A DNA stretch of 64,000 bases from Kineococcus rhizosphaerae (GCF_003002055.1 NZ_PVZF01000013.1:62001-126000); one strand, 5' to 3'. Numbered from the stretch's first letter, positions 17,552 through 25,898 are shown. Translations and numbers: made by a program. Notes: a model not told the origin generated them from the letters alone.

Positions 17552-17606
17552 CTGAAGGGAGGCTGAAGGACCGCGGCCGGGGGTGCCCGCTTCAGGCCGG
17601 CTTCAG
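17552..17606. promoter_or_regulatory. Candidate response-regulator boxes in divergent promoter
   Basis: CTGAAG occurs at 17552 and 17563, and CTTCAG at 17590 and 17601: two tandem pairs, each with 11-bp spacing, in opposite orientation. OmpR-family regulators bind tandem repeats spaced by about one helical turn. The site lies between the regulator gene and the DUF5666 gene. Confidence 0.65.
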
Positions 17607-17687
17607 GTCCGGCCGGTGGTGTGGACCTCGCCGCGGACCGCGAGGTCGCGGTGAGAGCAGGTCCGAGACCGACCGTGGAGGAACACC

Positions 17688-18587
17688 GTGACCACCACCC
17701 GCCCCACCGACCCGACCGACCGCGCCGCGCGCCGCGGCGCCCGCGTCCGCCGGTTCGTCCTCGGCGCCGCCGTGGCGACGGCCGCCGGCGGGCTCGCCGC
17801 GACGGCCGCCGTCGCGGCGACCAGCGCACCGGACACCCCCACCGGGACGGCGACGAGCCCGTCCGCCTCGGCCCCGGCCGCGCCCGGTGACGGCACCGCA
17901 CCGGCCCCCTGCGGCCCCGCCGGACCCGGCGCCCCCGGTGGCCCGGGCCGTGCCGGCCCGCCGGCCGGCGGGACGCTCACCGCGGTCGACGGCGACACCC
18001 TGACCCTGACCGCGCCGCGCGGGGAGATGACGACCGTCACCCTCACCGGCGACACCGTCGTCGTGCTCGACCGGGGCCTGGGGCAGGGCGAGGAGACCAC
18101 CGACCGCAGCGCCCTGAGCGTCGGGCAGCGCGTCCACGTCGAGGCGGCGTCCTCCTCGTCGTCCACGACCGGCGGCGTGACGGCGGCCCGCGTCGTCGTG
18201 GAGCCGGTGCGCGCCGACGGGGACGTGACGGCCGTCGACGGGGACTCGCTGACGATCGCCGGGCCCGACGGCGCGAGCACCGTCGTGGACGTCGCGGGGG
18301 CGCAGGTCCTGCGCGACGGCCAGAGCGCGGACGTCTCCTCGATCGCCGTCGGTGAGCACGTGCACGCCGAGGCCGCCGCGGGCACGGCGGTGGGTCAGGA
18401 CGGGTCGTTCACCGCGACGCGCGTCGAGGTGGGCCGCCCCACCCCGCCGGCCGGGGCCCCGACCCCGCCCGAGGGCGCTCCGGCCCCGGGCACCGGTGCG
18501 CCGACGCCCGGTCAGGACGCGCCCGCACCCCCCACGGGCAGCGCGTCGCCCACGACGGGCGGCAGCGCACCGACCAGCGGGAGCTGA
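17688..18587 (+). CDS. Secreted DUF5666 repeat protein
   Basis: 299-aa exported protein. A basic N-terminus and hydrophobic stretch (VLGAAVATAAGGLAATAAVAA) form the signal or anchor. Two DUF5666-like beta modules follow (GGTLTAVDGDTLTLTAPRGE and GDVTAVDGDSLTIAGPDGA), then a low-complexity Pro/Gly/Ala tail. It has no catalytic motif and would act at the cell surface. GTG at 17688 has GGAGG 8 nt upstream. Divergence from a two-component system across shared repeats suggests it is a main target of that system. Confidence 0.75.
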   Translation: MTTTRPTDPTDRAARRGARVRRFVLGAAVATAAGGLAATAAVAATSAPDTPTGTATSPSASAPAAPGDGTAPAPCGPAGPGAPGGPGRAGPPAGGTLTAVDGDTLTLTAPRGEMTTVTLTGDTVVVLDRGLGQGEETTDRSALSVGQRVHVEAASSSSSTTGGVTAARVVVEPVRADGDVTAVDGDSLTIAGPDGASTVVDVAGAQVLRDGQSADVSSIAVGEHVHAEAAAGTAVGQDGSFTATRVEVGRPTPPAGAPTPPEGAPAPGTGAPTPGQDAPAPPTGSASPTTGGSAPTSGS

Positions 18588-18632
18588 CCCGGCCCCGGGC
18601 GGGCGGGGCCGCCCCCAGTGCGGTCCCGCCCG

Positions 18633-18687
18633 CCCGCACGCGCAGCACCCCCGGACCGGAGCGGTCCGGGGGTGCTGCGCGTGCGGG
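18633..18687. terminator. Perfect 25-bp-arm terminator hairpin
   Basis: Perfect inverted repeat with arms at 18633-18657 and 18663-18687 and a 5-base loop, lying between the convergent DUF5666 and PilZ genes. Strong bidirectional terminator candidate. Confidence 0.75.
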
Positions 18688-18689
18688 TC

Positions 18690-19337
18690 TCAGCCCCGGT
18701 TCTGCCGGGCCAGCTCGGTGAGCACGCTGCGCTCCAGCGCCTCGGCGGCTCCCTCGTCGAGCTCGACGAACCGCACGACGGCCTCGCCGGAGGTCTCGTC
18801 GACGCGCAGGACCTCGCCGCGGGCGTGGACCTCGCGGCCGTCGGCGAGCTCGAGGGCGACGTCGACGTCGGCGTGGGCGGGCATGTCCATGGCCCCTTCG
18901 ACGCGCATGCCGGTGCGGGAGTAGTCGACGGTGCGGACGTCGGCGACGCCCTCGGCCATCGTGAGGTGGGCGGGCAGGGAGGCGGGGGCGCGGACGGCGC
19001 CGCGGCGGGTCTCGGCGGCGAGCAGCATGACGCCGGTGAGGGCGAGCTCGTCGTCGCGGTGGGCCTGGGCGACGGCCTGGAAGACGGCGTGCGGGGTGAC
19101 GGAGGTGTCGTCGCCGGCGTCGGTGCTGACCCAGACGCGCTGCCCGTCGAGCTCCTCGACGGTGGCGGGGTCGGCGGCGACGTGGCTGGTGACGACGAGG
19201 CCGGCGGCCCCGGCGGTCCAGGACCGGACGGTGCCGGTGTGCCAGGCACCCGTGCTGCTCGTGGTCGGCATCAGGGTGACCGTGGTGTCGATCGCCGGTC
19301 CTTCGGTCATGAGCGTGCCGCCCTGCGTGCCGTCCAC
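18690..19337 (-). CDS. PilZ-domain c-di-GMP receptor-like protein
   Basis: 215-aa protein with a YcgR-like layout: an N-terminal beta domain (TVTLMPTTSSTGAWHTGTVRSW) and a C-terminal PilZ-type domain. The c-di-GMP signature RxxxR...D/NxSxxG reads here as RRGAVRAPASLP then VDYSRTGMRVEG, so the second motif is intact and the arginine motif is slightly divergent. It probably senses c-di-GMP from the cyclases in this window and acts on motility or the envelope. GTG at 19337 is chosen for AGGGGG 5 nt upstream; ATG at 19310 is the alternative. Confidence 0.7.
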   Translation of the reverse strand: MDGTQGGTLMTEGPAIDTTVTLMPTTSSTGAWHTGTVRSWTAGAAGLVVTSHVAADPATVEELDGQRVWVSTDAGDDTSVTPHAVFQAVAQAHRDDELALTGVMLLAAETRRGAVRAPASLPAHLTMAEGVADVRTVDYSRTGMRVEGAMDMPAHADVDVALELADGREVHARGEVLRVDETSGEAVVRFVELDEGAAEALERSVLTELARQNRG

Positions 19338-19399
19338 AGCGTCCCCCTGGTGTCGTGCAATGGTGTGACCGAATGAACACGCTACGTGACAAAGGGGGG

Positions 19400-19416
19400 T
19401 CGTTCCACCGGAACGA
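19400..19416. promoter_or_regulatory. Inverted repeat upstream of the PilZ gene
   Basis: TCGTTCC, three bases, GGAACGA. It is a possible operator about 60 bases upstream of the PilZ gene start, inside an AT-richer patch. Confidence 0.3.
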
Positions 19417-19530
19417 GGGAGTTCGTCGTGACCCTTGGTCACATCCGTCACTCCCTGCGCAGGAGTCCCACCACCGGCGGGACGGGTCGCGGCCGGGCGC
19501 ACCGGCGGTGCGCCTCCAGAGCCCCGGGGC

Positions 19531-19536
19531 TAGCGT
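19531..19536 (+). promoter_or_regulatory. -10 box of a leaderless transcript
   Basis: TAGCGT ending 7 nt before GTG 19544, with no ribosome binding site between. Confidence 0.55.
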
Positions 19537-19543
19537 CGTCCCC

Positions 19544-20122
19544 GTGCTGTCCGTCCCCACCCTGATCAGCGGCCGGCGTCGGGACGCGCCGCCCGCCGAC
19601 CCCGTGCTCCGCGCCTACCTCAACGAGCAGCTGGCCGCCGCGACGGGTCTGGGCGAGCAGCTGCGGCGGGCCGCCGCGATGGAGGTCCTCGTCGCCGAGC
19701 GGACGACGCTGCTGCGCGTGCGCCGCGAGGTCGGGGCCGACCGCGCCGCGCTGCGGACGGCCATGCGCCGGCTGGGGGCCTCGACCGACTGGGCCGTGGT
19801 GGGGGCCGGATGGCTGGCGGCCCACGCCAGCCGCCTGTCGCCGCTGCTGCACCGGCTGCCCGTCGTCGACCGCGTCGCCGGGGCGCTGCCCGCGACGCAC
19901 CCCAGCCGCGAGGCCGTCGTCGAGGCCCTCATCACGCTCGAGGACGTCGTGGGCGGCCTGCACCGGCGGGCCGTCGCCGCCCGGCTGCTGGGCGAGCTCG
20001 TGGCCCGGCAGGGAGCCGAGTGGACCGCCGGGGTCCGCGGGCTGGCCGACCGCGCGCAGGCCCAGCGGGACGAGGTGGAGGCCGCGCACCGCCGGTGCGC
20101 GACGCCGCTGCTCAACAGCTGA
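19544..20122 (+). CDS. Hypothetical helical protein
   Basis: 192 aa, not recognised. It is almost entirely charged helix (RAYLNEQLAAATGLGEQLRRAAAMEVLVAERTTLLRVRREV), with a more hydrophobic middle (DWAVVGAGWLAAHASRLSPLL) that is too short and polar to be a clear membrane segment. GTG at 19544 fits a leaderless promoter (TAGCGT at 19531). Upstream in-frame codons would add a poorly coding extension. It converges with the ChaB-like gene, the stops being 6 bases apart within a short dyad. Confidence 0.65.
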   Translation: MLSVPTLISGRRRDAPPADPVLRAYLNEQLAAATGLGEQLRRAAAMEVLVAERTTLLRVRREVGADRAALRTAMRRLGASTDWAVVGAGWLAAHASRLSPLLHRLPVVDRVAGALPATHPSREAVVEALITLEDVVGGLHRRAVAARLLGELVARQGAEWTAGVRGLADRAQAQRDEVEAAHRRCATPLLNS

Positions 20123-20128
20123 GGCGGC

Positions 20129-20551
20129 TCAGCGGCTGGCGCGCGTCGCCCGGTCGTTGGCCTTGCGCAGCGCGTCGACGAGCTCGGCCTTGGTCATCGA
20201 CGACCGCCCCCGCACGTCGAGCTCGCGGGCGAGCTGCAGCAGGTGCTCCTTCGTGGCGTGCTCGTCGACGCCGCCGGAGGTCCGCCGGTGGGTGTCGACC
20301 CCGCCCTCGGACTGCGGGTCCGAGGGCCCCTTGCGGCCGTCCTCCTTGGGCTGCCAGTGGTCGCCGACCTTCTCGTGGGTGTGCTTGACCGCGGCCCACG
20401 CGACGCGGTTGGCGCGCTGGGCGTCGTCGTACTGCTCCTCGGCCGCGTCGTGGGCCTTGGCGTAGGTGGCCTGGGCCTTGGCGTCCGAGCGCTGCAGCGT
20501 GCTGGGCAGCTCGTCGGCGACGGGCTTGCCGCCCCCGGTCGTCTTGGGCAT
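20129..20551 (-). CDS. ChaB/Rho-N domain protein
   Basis: 140-aa small basic protein. The N-terminal half is a ChaB domain (LPSTLQRSDAKAQATYAKAHDAAEEQ, then RVAWAAVKHTHEKVGDHWQPKED). The C-terminal half is a Rho-N/SAP-like helical domain (HATKEHLLQLARELDVRGRSSMTKAELVDALRKA). Such proteins are common in actinobacteria and probably bind nucleic acid, but no precise role is established. ATG at 20551 has GAGGAG 7 nt upstream. It lies 26 bases downstream of the MFS gene and might be cotranscribed. Confidence 0.8.
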   Translation of the reverse strand: MPKTTGGGKPVADELPSTLQRSDAKAQATYAKAHDAAEEQYDDAQRANRVAWAAVKHTHEKVGDHWQPKEDGRKGPSDPQSEGGVDTHRRTSGGVDEHATKEHLLQLARELDVRGRSSMTKAELVDALRKANDRATRASR

Positions 20552-20577
20552 CGCGACTCCTCTCGACGCCTCCGACG

Positions 20578-22104
20578 CTAGGCCCGCCCGGCCCCCTCCA
20601 CACCCCGGGGCCGCAGCGAGCGCCACACGACGAGCGCGGCCCCGGCCGTCAGGACGGCGCCGGCGAGCGCCGTCGCGTCGAGGCCGTGGGTGAAGGCCGC
20701 GCGCGCCGAGTCCAGCAGGGCGGAGCCGTCGGGCAGGGCCGCGGCGGTCTCGACGGCTGCGCCGAGGGTCTCGCGCGCCTGCTCGGCCCCGGCGGGGACC
20801 TCGACCCGGTGGCGGTAGACGGCGTTCAGGACGCTGCCCAGGACGGTGGTGCCGAGCACGGCACCGACCTCGTAGGCGGTCTCGGAGATCGCCGAGGCGG
20901 CGCCGGTGCGGTGTGCGGGGGCGGCGGACAGGATCGCGTCGTTGGTCAGGGTCTCGGCCAGGCCCGCGCCCGCGCACAGCACGACGAACGCGACGGCGAG
21001 CTGGACGGCGGCGCCGGTCCCGGTGCCGGAGCCGAGCAGCGACATCACGACGTACCCGGTGGTGCCGAGCAGCAGCCCGGTGGCGATGAGCAGGTCCAGG
21101 CGCAACCGACGGGCGAGGCGGGCCGCGACGAGACCGGCCGCGAAGGTCACGACGGCCCCGGGCAGCAGCAGCAGACCGGCGTGCAGGGGCCGCATCCCCA
21201 GGACGAGCTGGAGGTACTGCGAGACGGCGAAGAGCATGCCCGTCATCCCGCAGACGCTCATGAGGTTGGCCAGGACGGAGGCGCGGAAGACGGGCAGCCG
21301 GAACAGGTCGACGTCCAGCAGCGGATCGGCCAGGCGCAGCTGGCGGCGCACGAAGACGACGGCCAGGACGAGCCCGAGCGCGGACGTCGCGACGGGGCCG
21401 GTGGTGAAGCCGTGCTCGGCGAGGGTCTTGACCCCGTAGACGAGCGAGGTCAGGGCCAGGACGGAGACGGCGACGCTGACCAGGTCGAGCCGGCCGTGCG
21501 CGCCGGGGTTGCGGTGCTCGCGCACCAGGAGCGGGGCCAGGACGAGCAGCGCGACCATGAACGGCACGTTGAGCAGGAAGACCGAGCCCCACCGGAAGTG
21601 CTCGAGCAGCCAGCCGCCGACGATGGGCCCGAGGGCGCCCCCGGCGGCGAACCCGCCGGCCCACACGGCGAACGCGGTGCGGCGCTGCTCGCGGTCGGTG
21701 AAGGTGCTGCGCAGCAGCGACAGCGTCGAGGGCATGAGGGTCGCGCCGAAGACCCCGAGGGCGACGCGGGCGGCGATGAGCGCCGTCGCGGAGTCGGCGA
21801 AGGCGGCCAGGAAGGAGACGACCCCGAACCCGGCGGAGCCGATGAGCAGCATCCTGCGGGCGCCGTAGCGGTCGCCGAGGGTGCCCATGGTCACGAGGAG
21901 GCCGGCGATCGCCAGGGAGTAGCCGTCGACGATCCACAGCAGCTGGGTGCCGGTGGGGGAGACGGCCTCGCTGATGGCGGGCAGCGCGAAGCTCAGGACG
22001 GTCATGTCGATCGAGATGAGCAGTACGGGCAGCACGAGCACGGCGAGCGCGGCCCACTGGCGGGAGGTCGGACGGGCGGGGGCCGGGGCGGCCTGGAGGG
22101 TCAT
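20578..22104 (-). CDS. MFS drug efflux transporter, EmrB/QacA type
   Basis: 508-aa, 14-helix major facilitator of the DHA2 family, a proton-driven exporter of lipophilic or cationic drugs. VLPVLLISIDMTVLSFALPAI in helix 1 has the D-x-T-V-x-x-x-A-L-P motif, and GTLGDRYGARRMLLIG is motif A. A helix-rich C-terminal half follows. ATG at 22104 has AGGAA 8 nt upstream; the ATG at 22134 would put the operator at the start codon. The perfect palindrome at 22136-22159 and the divergent TetR gene indicate repression by that regulator. Confidence 0.9.
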   Translation of the reverse strand: MTLQAAPAPARPTSRQWAALAVLVLPVLLISIDMTVLSFALPAISEAVSPTGTQLLWIVDGYSLAIAGLLVTMGTLGDRYGARRMLLIGSAGFGVVSFLAAFADSATALIAARVALGVFGATLMPSTLSLLRSTFTDREQRRTAFAVWAGGFAAGGALGPIVGGWLLEHFRWGSVFLLNVPFMVALLVLAPLLVREHRNPGAHGRLDLVSVAVSVLALTSLVYGVKTLAEHGFTTGPVATSALGLVLAVVFVRRQLRLADPLLDVDLFRLPVFRASVLANLMSVCGMTGMLFAVSQYLQLVLGMRPLHAGLLLLPGAVVTFAAGLVAARLARRLRLDLLIATGLLLGTTGYVVMSLLGSGTGTGAAVQLAVAFVVLCAGAGLAETLTNDAILSAAPAHRTGAASAISETAYEVGAVLGTTVLGSVLNAVYRHRVEVPAGAEQARETLGAAVETAAALPDGSALLDSARAAFTHGLDATALAGAVLTAGAALVVWRSLRPRGVEGAGRA

Positions 22105-22135
22105 GGTCTCGTTCCTGGATCGGAGGTCGTCCATG

Positions 22136-22159
22136 ACTGTACCGTCCGGACGGTACAGT
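22136..22159. promoter_or_regulatory. TetR operator, perfect 24-bp palindrome
   Basis: ACTGTACCGTCC followed by its exact reverse complement. It lies between the divergent MFS and TetR genes, covering the -35/-10 area of both, and contains the GTACCGTCCGGACGGTAC core. Confidence 0.85.
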
Positions 22160-22170
22160 TGGCGAGTGGT

Positions 22171-22176
22171 TAGCCT
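22171..22176 (+). promoter_or_regulatory. -10 box of the leaderless TetR transcript
   Basis: TAGCCT ending 7 nt before GTG 22184 and 11 bases after the operator palindrome. Confidence 0.55.
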
Positions 22177-22183
22177 TCCCCCC

Positions 22184-22774
22184 GTGCCGAGAGAACGCGC
22201 GCCCCGCGACCCCGCGGCGACCCGGGACCGACTCGTCGACGCCTTCGCCGCGATCGTCGTGACGTCCGGGGCCCGCTCGGCGACCCTGGAGGCCGTCGCC
22301 GCCCGTGCGGGGGTGTCCAAGGGCGGCCTGCTGTACCACTTCGCCTCCAAGAGCGCCCTCGTCGACGGTCTCCTCGCCCGGCTGCGGCAGCTGACCGAGG
22401 CCGACCTCGAGCGCATGCGCACCGCCCCCGAGGGCCCCGCCGAGTACTACGTCCGCACCTCCGCGCTGGAGGCGGTGAGCCTGTTCGCCGACGAGCCCGA
22501 CCCGCTGTCCACGGCGCTCGTCGCCACCCTGCGCCTGGCCCAGGAGGGCGAGTCGCGCGCCACGGCCGCCTTCGCGGCCGTCAACGCCGACTGGCGCGCC
22601 CTCATCGAGACCGAGGTCGGCGGCGACCGGTCGCTGGCCCGGATGGTCCAGCTCGTCGGCGACGGGCTGTGGGGGTCGGCGTCCATGGGCATCCCGGTGG
22701 ACGACCTCGACGTCGTCCTCGACCAGGTCCGCCGCCTGGTGCGGTCGAGCCGACACGCCGCGACCACGGGCTGA
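22184..22774 (+). CDS. TetR-family repressor of the MFS exporter
   Basis: 196 aa. N-terminal helix-turn-helix: DRLVDAFAAIVVTSGARSATLEAVAARAGVSKGGLLYHFASKSALV. The C-terminal ligand domain has the TetR_C form with VQLVGDGLWGSASMGIPVDD. GTG 22184 is chosen because TAGCCT lies 7 nt upstream; GTG 22166 would add six residues. It is divergent from the MFS gene across a perfect palindrome, so it should repress both genes and release DNA when it binds a compound the pump exports. Confidence 0.9.
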   Translation: MPRERAPRDPAATRDRLVDAFAAIVVTSGARSATLEAVAARAGVSKGGLLYHFASKSALVDGLLARLRQLTEADLERMRTAPEGPAEYYVRTSALEAVSLFADEPDPLSTALVATLRLAQEGESRATAAFAAVNADWRALIETEVGGDRSLARMVQLVGDGLWGSASMGIPVDDLDVVLDQVRRLVRSSRHAATTG

Positions 22775-22861
22775 TCCACCCGTTCGGCGGCTCCGGCCGC
22801 CACGCAGCGCTGCCGAAGAAATCCGTGACGGACCCCACGGGGGTCCGCGGGGAGGGGTGGA

Positions 22862-24100
22862 GTGGTGCAGCTCGAGCAGGGGGTCCCGGCGACGGCCCGG
22901 TCCTTCGAGAGCTTCCCCGACCCCACCTGGAGCGTCGGCGGCGACGGCCGTCTCGTCGCGTGGAACCGCGCCGCGGAGGACGTCTTCGGCCTGACCCTCG
23001 CCGAGGTCGCCGGCCGCACCCCGCTCGACGTGCTCGGGGACGCCGCCGCGGCGGCGGGCCCGGTCGCGCTGCGCGACGCCCACGGCCGGCCCGTGCACGG
23101 CTCCGTCGTGCTCTGGGTGCAGGACGGGCTGCGCCACGCGTCGCTGCGCGTGAGCACCGGCGACGCCGGGGCGATCGGCCGCGCGGTGCTGGCCGAGCTG
23201 CTCGAGCACGTGAGCGACGCCGTCCTGACCGTCGACGCCGACGGGATCGTGCGCTCGGCCAACGGGGGCGTCGAGAAGCTGTACGGCGTCCCGGCCGTCG
23301 AGGCGGTCGGCCGCCCCGCGCGCGCCCTCACCCGCGACGACGGCACCGACGACGTCCTGCGGGCCGTGGCCCGGGCGCTGCGCGCCGGTGAGCCCTGGCG
23401 CGGCGTCGAGGGGGAGGTCACGACCCTCGCCGGCCGGACGGTGCTCGTCGAGACGTCGGCCACCGCCCTGTCCGACCCGCACGGCGGCTACGCCGGCGCC
23501 GTCCTGGTCAGCCGCGACGTCACCCCGGTGCGTGAGCTCGAGCAGTCCCTGCGGGCCGCGACCCGCGCCCTGCGCGACCGGGCCGCCGCCGTCGCCCGCG
23601 CCAGCCACCGCGACGCGCTGACCGGGGTCGCGGCCCGCAGCCTGCTGCAGGAGCGCATCGGCGCCGTCCTGTCCGCGGCCACCGACGGCGACGACCCCGT
23701 CTGGGTCCTCGCCGCCGACCTCGACGGCTTCCGGGCCGTCAACGACTCCTACGGCCTGGCCGCCGGCGACGCGGTCCTCATCTCCTTCGCCGCGCACCTG
23801 CGCTCCGCGCTGCCGCCCACCGCGACCGCGGGCCGCCTCGGCGCCGACGAGTTCGCCGTCGTCCTGCCCGGCCTCGCCGAGGACGAGGTGCAACGCGTCG
23901 CCCGCACGGTCGGCGCGTGGACCCCGCCGTTCCCGCTGCCCTCGCGCGGCCGGCGCGCCGACGACCCGCCCGTCGGCGTCACCGTCGGCGTCGTGCGCGC
24001 CACCTCGCTGGAGTGCCGCTCACCCTTCGACACGGGGGTGCGGTCGGTGCTGCAGCGCGTGGAGGAGGCCGTGGCCGAGGGCAAGCGCGCGGCCCGCTGA
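22862..24100 (+). CDS. PAS-PAS-GGDEF protein with GADEF signature
   Basis: 412-aa cytosolic protein. PAS 1 (SFPDPTWSVGGDGRLVAWNRAAEDVFGL), PAS 2 (LLEHVSDAVLTVDADGIVRSANGGVEKLYGV), a coiled linker (RELEQSLRAATRALRDRAAAVAR) and a GGDEF domain (HRDALTGVAARSLL, AADLDGFRAVNDSYG). The active-site loop is RLGADEFAVVL, so the second Gly is Ala. Some GADEF cyclases are reduced or inactive, so it may make c-di-GMP weakly or bind GTP as a sensor. No EAL domain. The start is GTG 22862 or GTG 22865. Confidence 0.85.
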   Translation: MVQLEQGVPATARSFESFPDPTWSVGGDGRLVAWNRAAEDVFGLTLAEVAGRTPLDVLGDAAAAAGPVALRDAHGRPVHGSVVLWVQDGLRHASLRVSTGDAGAIGRAVLAELLEHVSDAVLTVDADGIVRSANGGVEKLYGVPAVEAVGRPARALTRDDGTDDVLRAVARALRAGEPWRGVEGEVTTLAGRTVLVETSATALSDPHGGYAGAVLVSRDVTPVRELEQSLRAATRALRDRAAAVARASHRDALTGVAARSLLQERIGAVLSAATDGDDPVWVLAADLDGFRAVNDSYGLAAGDAVLISFAAHLRSALPPTATAGRLGADEFAVVLPGLAEDEVQRVARTVGAWTPPFPLPSRGRRADDPPVGVTVGVVRATSLECRSPFDTGVRSVLQRVEEAVAEGKRAAR

Positions 24101-24191
24101 CCCGCGGCCGGCGGCTGCGCGCGGGCGGTCGTCCCGGCGCGCCCGCCGCACGTGGCGCTGGACCCGCGTGCGGCTCCCGCACCCCCTGGAC

Positions 24192-24320
24192 CGCCGGCTC
24201 GACCGCGCCGCGCAGATCGTCGAGGGCATCCGCTCGGGGGCAGCGGAGGTCCTGGTCGACGACGTCACGCGCGAGGTCGAGGCGGCGCTGCCGAACGACC
24301 TGCAGGTGCTCTACCCGCGG
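24192..24320 (+). pseudogene. Remnant of an SDR oxidoreductase C-terminus
   Basis: A stretch reading LDRAAQIVEGIRSGAAEVLVDDVTREVEAALPNDLQVLYPRA matches the C-terminal tail of actinobacterial classical SDRs (typically ...IVEGI.AGA.EVL.DD..R.VKAALP.DL..LYP). No Rossmann domain precedes it and the region upstream is not clearly coding, so it is a decayed or truncated gene. Its 3' end runs into the convergent TetR gene at 24311. The intact SDR at 25048-25788 ends differently and is not its source. Confidence 0.5.
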
Positions 24321-24916
24321 GCCCGACCGGGATCTCCGGCCGTCCCGGCCGCCGCCACCAGCGCGCGGGCGGCCTCGCGCGCGGCGACGGCCCAGCCCTG
24401 GCCAGGCTCGGCGTGGGCGCCGGTCATCGCCCCGTCGTAGAGCATCGCGAGCTGGTGGGTCAGGACGTCGGTACCGGTCAGGCCGTCCTGGCGCAGCAGG
24501 CCGGCGAACAGCTCGCGGACCCAGGCGCGGTGGGCGAGGTTCACCTGGTGGGCCGGGGCGTCCGGCTCGCTCTCGGCCTCGGCGTTGGTGAAGGGGCAGC
24601 CGCGGAAGCCGTCGCTGTCGAACCACTCCCCGAGCAGGTCGAAGACGAGCAGCAGCTTGTCCACCCCGCTGCCGTCGTGGGCCCCGAGCCGGTCGGCGAC
24701 GTGGTCCTGCCAGGAGCGGCTGCGCCCGCGCAGGTACTCCGCGACCAGGTCCTCCTTGGTCCGGAAGTAGGTGTACATCGTCGTCTTGGACACCCCCGCC
24801 TCGGCGGCGATGGTGTCGACCCCGGTGGCGTGGATGCCGGCCTCGTAGAAGAGGCGGTCAGCGGTGCTCAGGACCTTCTCCAGGCCGGGTCGGCGACGGG
24901 TCTTCAGCGCGGTCAC
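24311..24916 (-). CDS. TetR-family regulator
   Basis: 201 aa. Helix-turn-helix: KVLSTADRLFYEAGIHATGVDTIAAEAGVSKTTMYTYFRTKEDLV. The C-terminal domain resembles the TetR_C of regulators next to oxidoreductases (HQVNLAHRAWVRELFAGLLRQ). GTG start at 24916. It is divergent from an SDR gene, and three related dyads built on ACTGAACAG/CTGTNCAGT lie in the 131-base gap, so it should repress itself and the SDR. Confidence 0.9.
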   Translation of the reverse strand: MTALKTRRRPGLEKVLSTADRLFYEAGIHATGVDTIAAEAGVSKTTMYTYFRTKEDLVAEYLRGRSRSWQDHVADRLGAHDGSGVDKLLLVFDLLGEWFDSDGFRGCPFTNAEAESEPDAPAHQVNLAHRAWVRELFAGLLRQDGLTGTDVLTHQLAMLYDGAMTGAHAEPGQGWAVAAREAARALVAAAGTAGDPGRARG

Positions 24917-24939
24917 GGCCCCAGCGTACGCGTGGTCGT

Positions 24940-25016
24940 ACAGATCTGTTCAGTTCCCCTTGACGCGACTGAACAGACCTGTACAGTCGTCTTCAACTGA
25001 ACGGACCTGTTCAGTT
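24940..25016. promoter_or_regulatory. Cluster of three TetR operator-like dyads
   Basis: ACAGATCTGT at 24940-24949; a 24-bp dyad with arms CGACTG.ACAG and CTGT.CAGTCG at 24966-24989; and a 22-bp dyad with arms AACTGAAC and GTTCAGTT at 24995-25016. All share the ACTGAACAG half-site and lie between the divergent TetR and SDR genes. Confidence 0.8.
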
Positions 25017-25047
25017 CTGATCCACCTCACGCACCTTCGGAGGAACC

Positions 25048-25788
25048 GTGAACACCCTCGACGGCAAGACCGCCCTGATCACCGGCGGCACCAGTGGCAT
25101 CGGCCGTGCGACCGCCCGCCAGCTGGCCGCTCTGGGCGCCCACGTGGTCGTCAGCGGCCGCGACCGGGTCCGCGGCGATCAGGTCGTCGCGGCCCTGCGC
25201 GCCGACGGCCACCGGGCCGACTTCGCGGCCACCGACCTCGACGGGGAGAGCGCCGCCCGCTCGTTGGCCCGGACCGCGACCGAGCTCGGCGGCGGCCACG
25301 TCGACGTCCTGGTCAACAGCGCCGGCGTCTTCCCCTTCGGTCCGACCCACGAGACCCGTGGGGCCGACTTCGACGCCGTCTACGCGCTCAACGTCGAGGC
25401 GCCGTACTTCCTCGTCGCCGAGCTGGCCCCCCGCATGGCCGAGCGCGGTGACGGGGCGATCGTCAACGTCACCACCATGGTCGCCCAGTACGGCGCGGCC
25501 GGCATGGCGTTGTACGGCTCCTCCAAGGCGGCCCTGACCTCGCTCACCAAGGCGTGGGCCGCCGAGTACGGACCCTCGGGCGTGCGGGTCAACGCCGTCA
25601 GCCCCGGCCCCACCCGCACCGAGGGCACCGCCGTCATGGGCGAGGCGCTGGACCAGCTCGCCGCGCAGGCCCCGGCGGGCCGGCCGGGGACCCCCGAGGA
25701 GGTCGCCGAGGCGATCGCCTACCTCGTCACCGCCGGCTGGGTCCACGGCGCCGTCCTGCCCGTCGACGGCGGTCGCACCGCCGTCTGA
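25048..25788 (+). CDS. SDR family NAD(P)-dependent oxidoreductase
   Basis: 246-aa classical short-chain dehydrogenase. TGGTSGIGRATAR is the cofactor loop, LVNSAGVFPFG the NNAG-like strand, and the catalytic set is Ser in VNVTTMVAQYG and YGSSK (Tyr/Lys). SPGPTRTEGT follows the active site and VLPVDGGRTAV is the C-terminus. GTG at 25048 has GGAGGAAC upstream. Control by the divergent TetR is likely. The substrate is unknown. Confidence 0.93.
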   Translation: MNTLDGKTALITGGTSGIGRATARQLAALGAHVVVSGRDRVRGDQVVAALRADGHRADFAATDLDGESAARSLARTATELGGGHVDVLVNSAGVFPFGPTHETRGADFDAVYALNVEAPYFLVAELAPRMAERGDGAIVNVTTMVAQYGAAGMALYGSSKAALTSLTKAWAAEYGPSGVRVNAVSPGPTRTEGTAVMGEALDQLAAQAPAGRPGTPEEVAEAIAYLVTAGWVHGAVLPVDGGRTAV

Positions 25789-25821
25789 GCGCACCGGACG
25801 TCGGCGGGCCGGTCGCGGGGA

Positions 25822-25859
25822 GCCGCCCGAGCTCGTGCGTGGGGGCGGGCTCGGGCGGC
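25822..25859. terminator. Terminator hairpin between SDR and SulP genes
   Basis: 11-base perfect arms (25822-25832 and 25849-25859) with a 16-base loop between convergent genes. Confidence 0.55.
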
Positions 25860-25898
25860 GATCGGGGTCCGGCCCGTGGCCGACTCGGCAGCGGGCGG

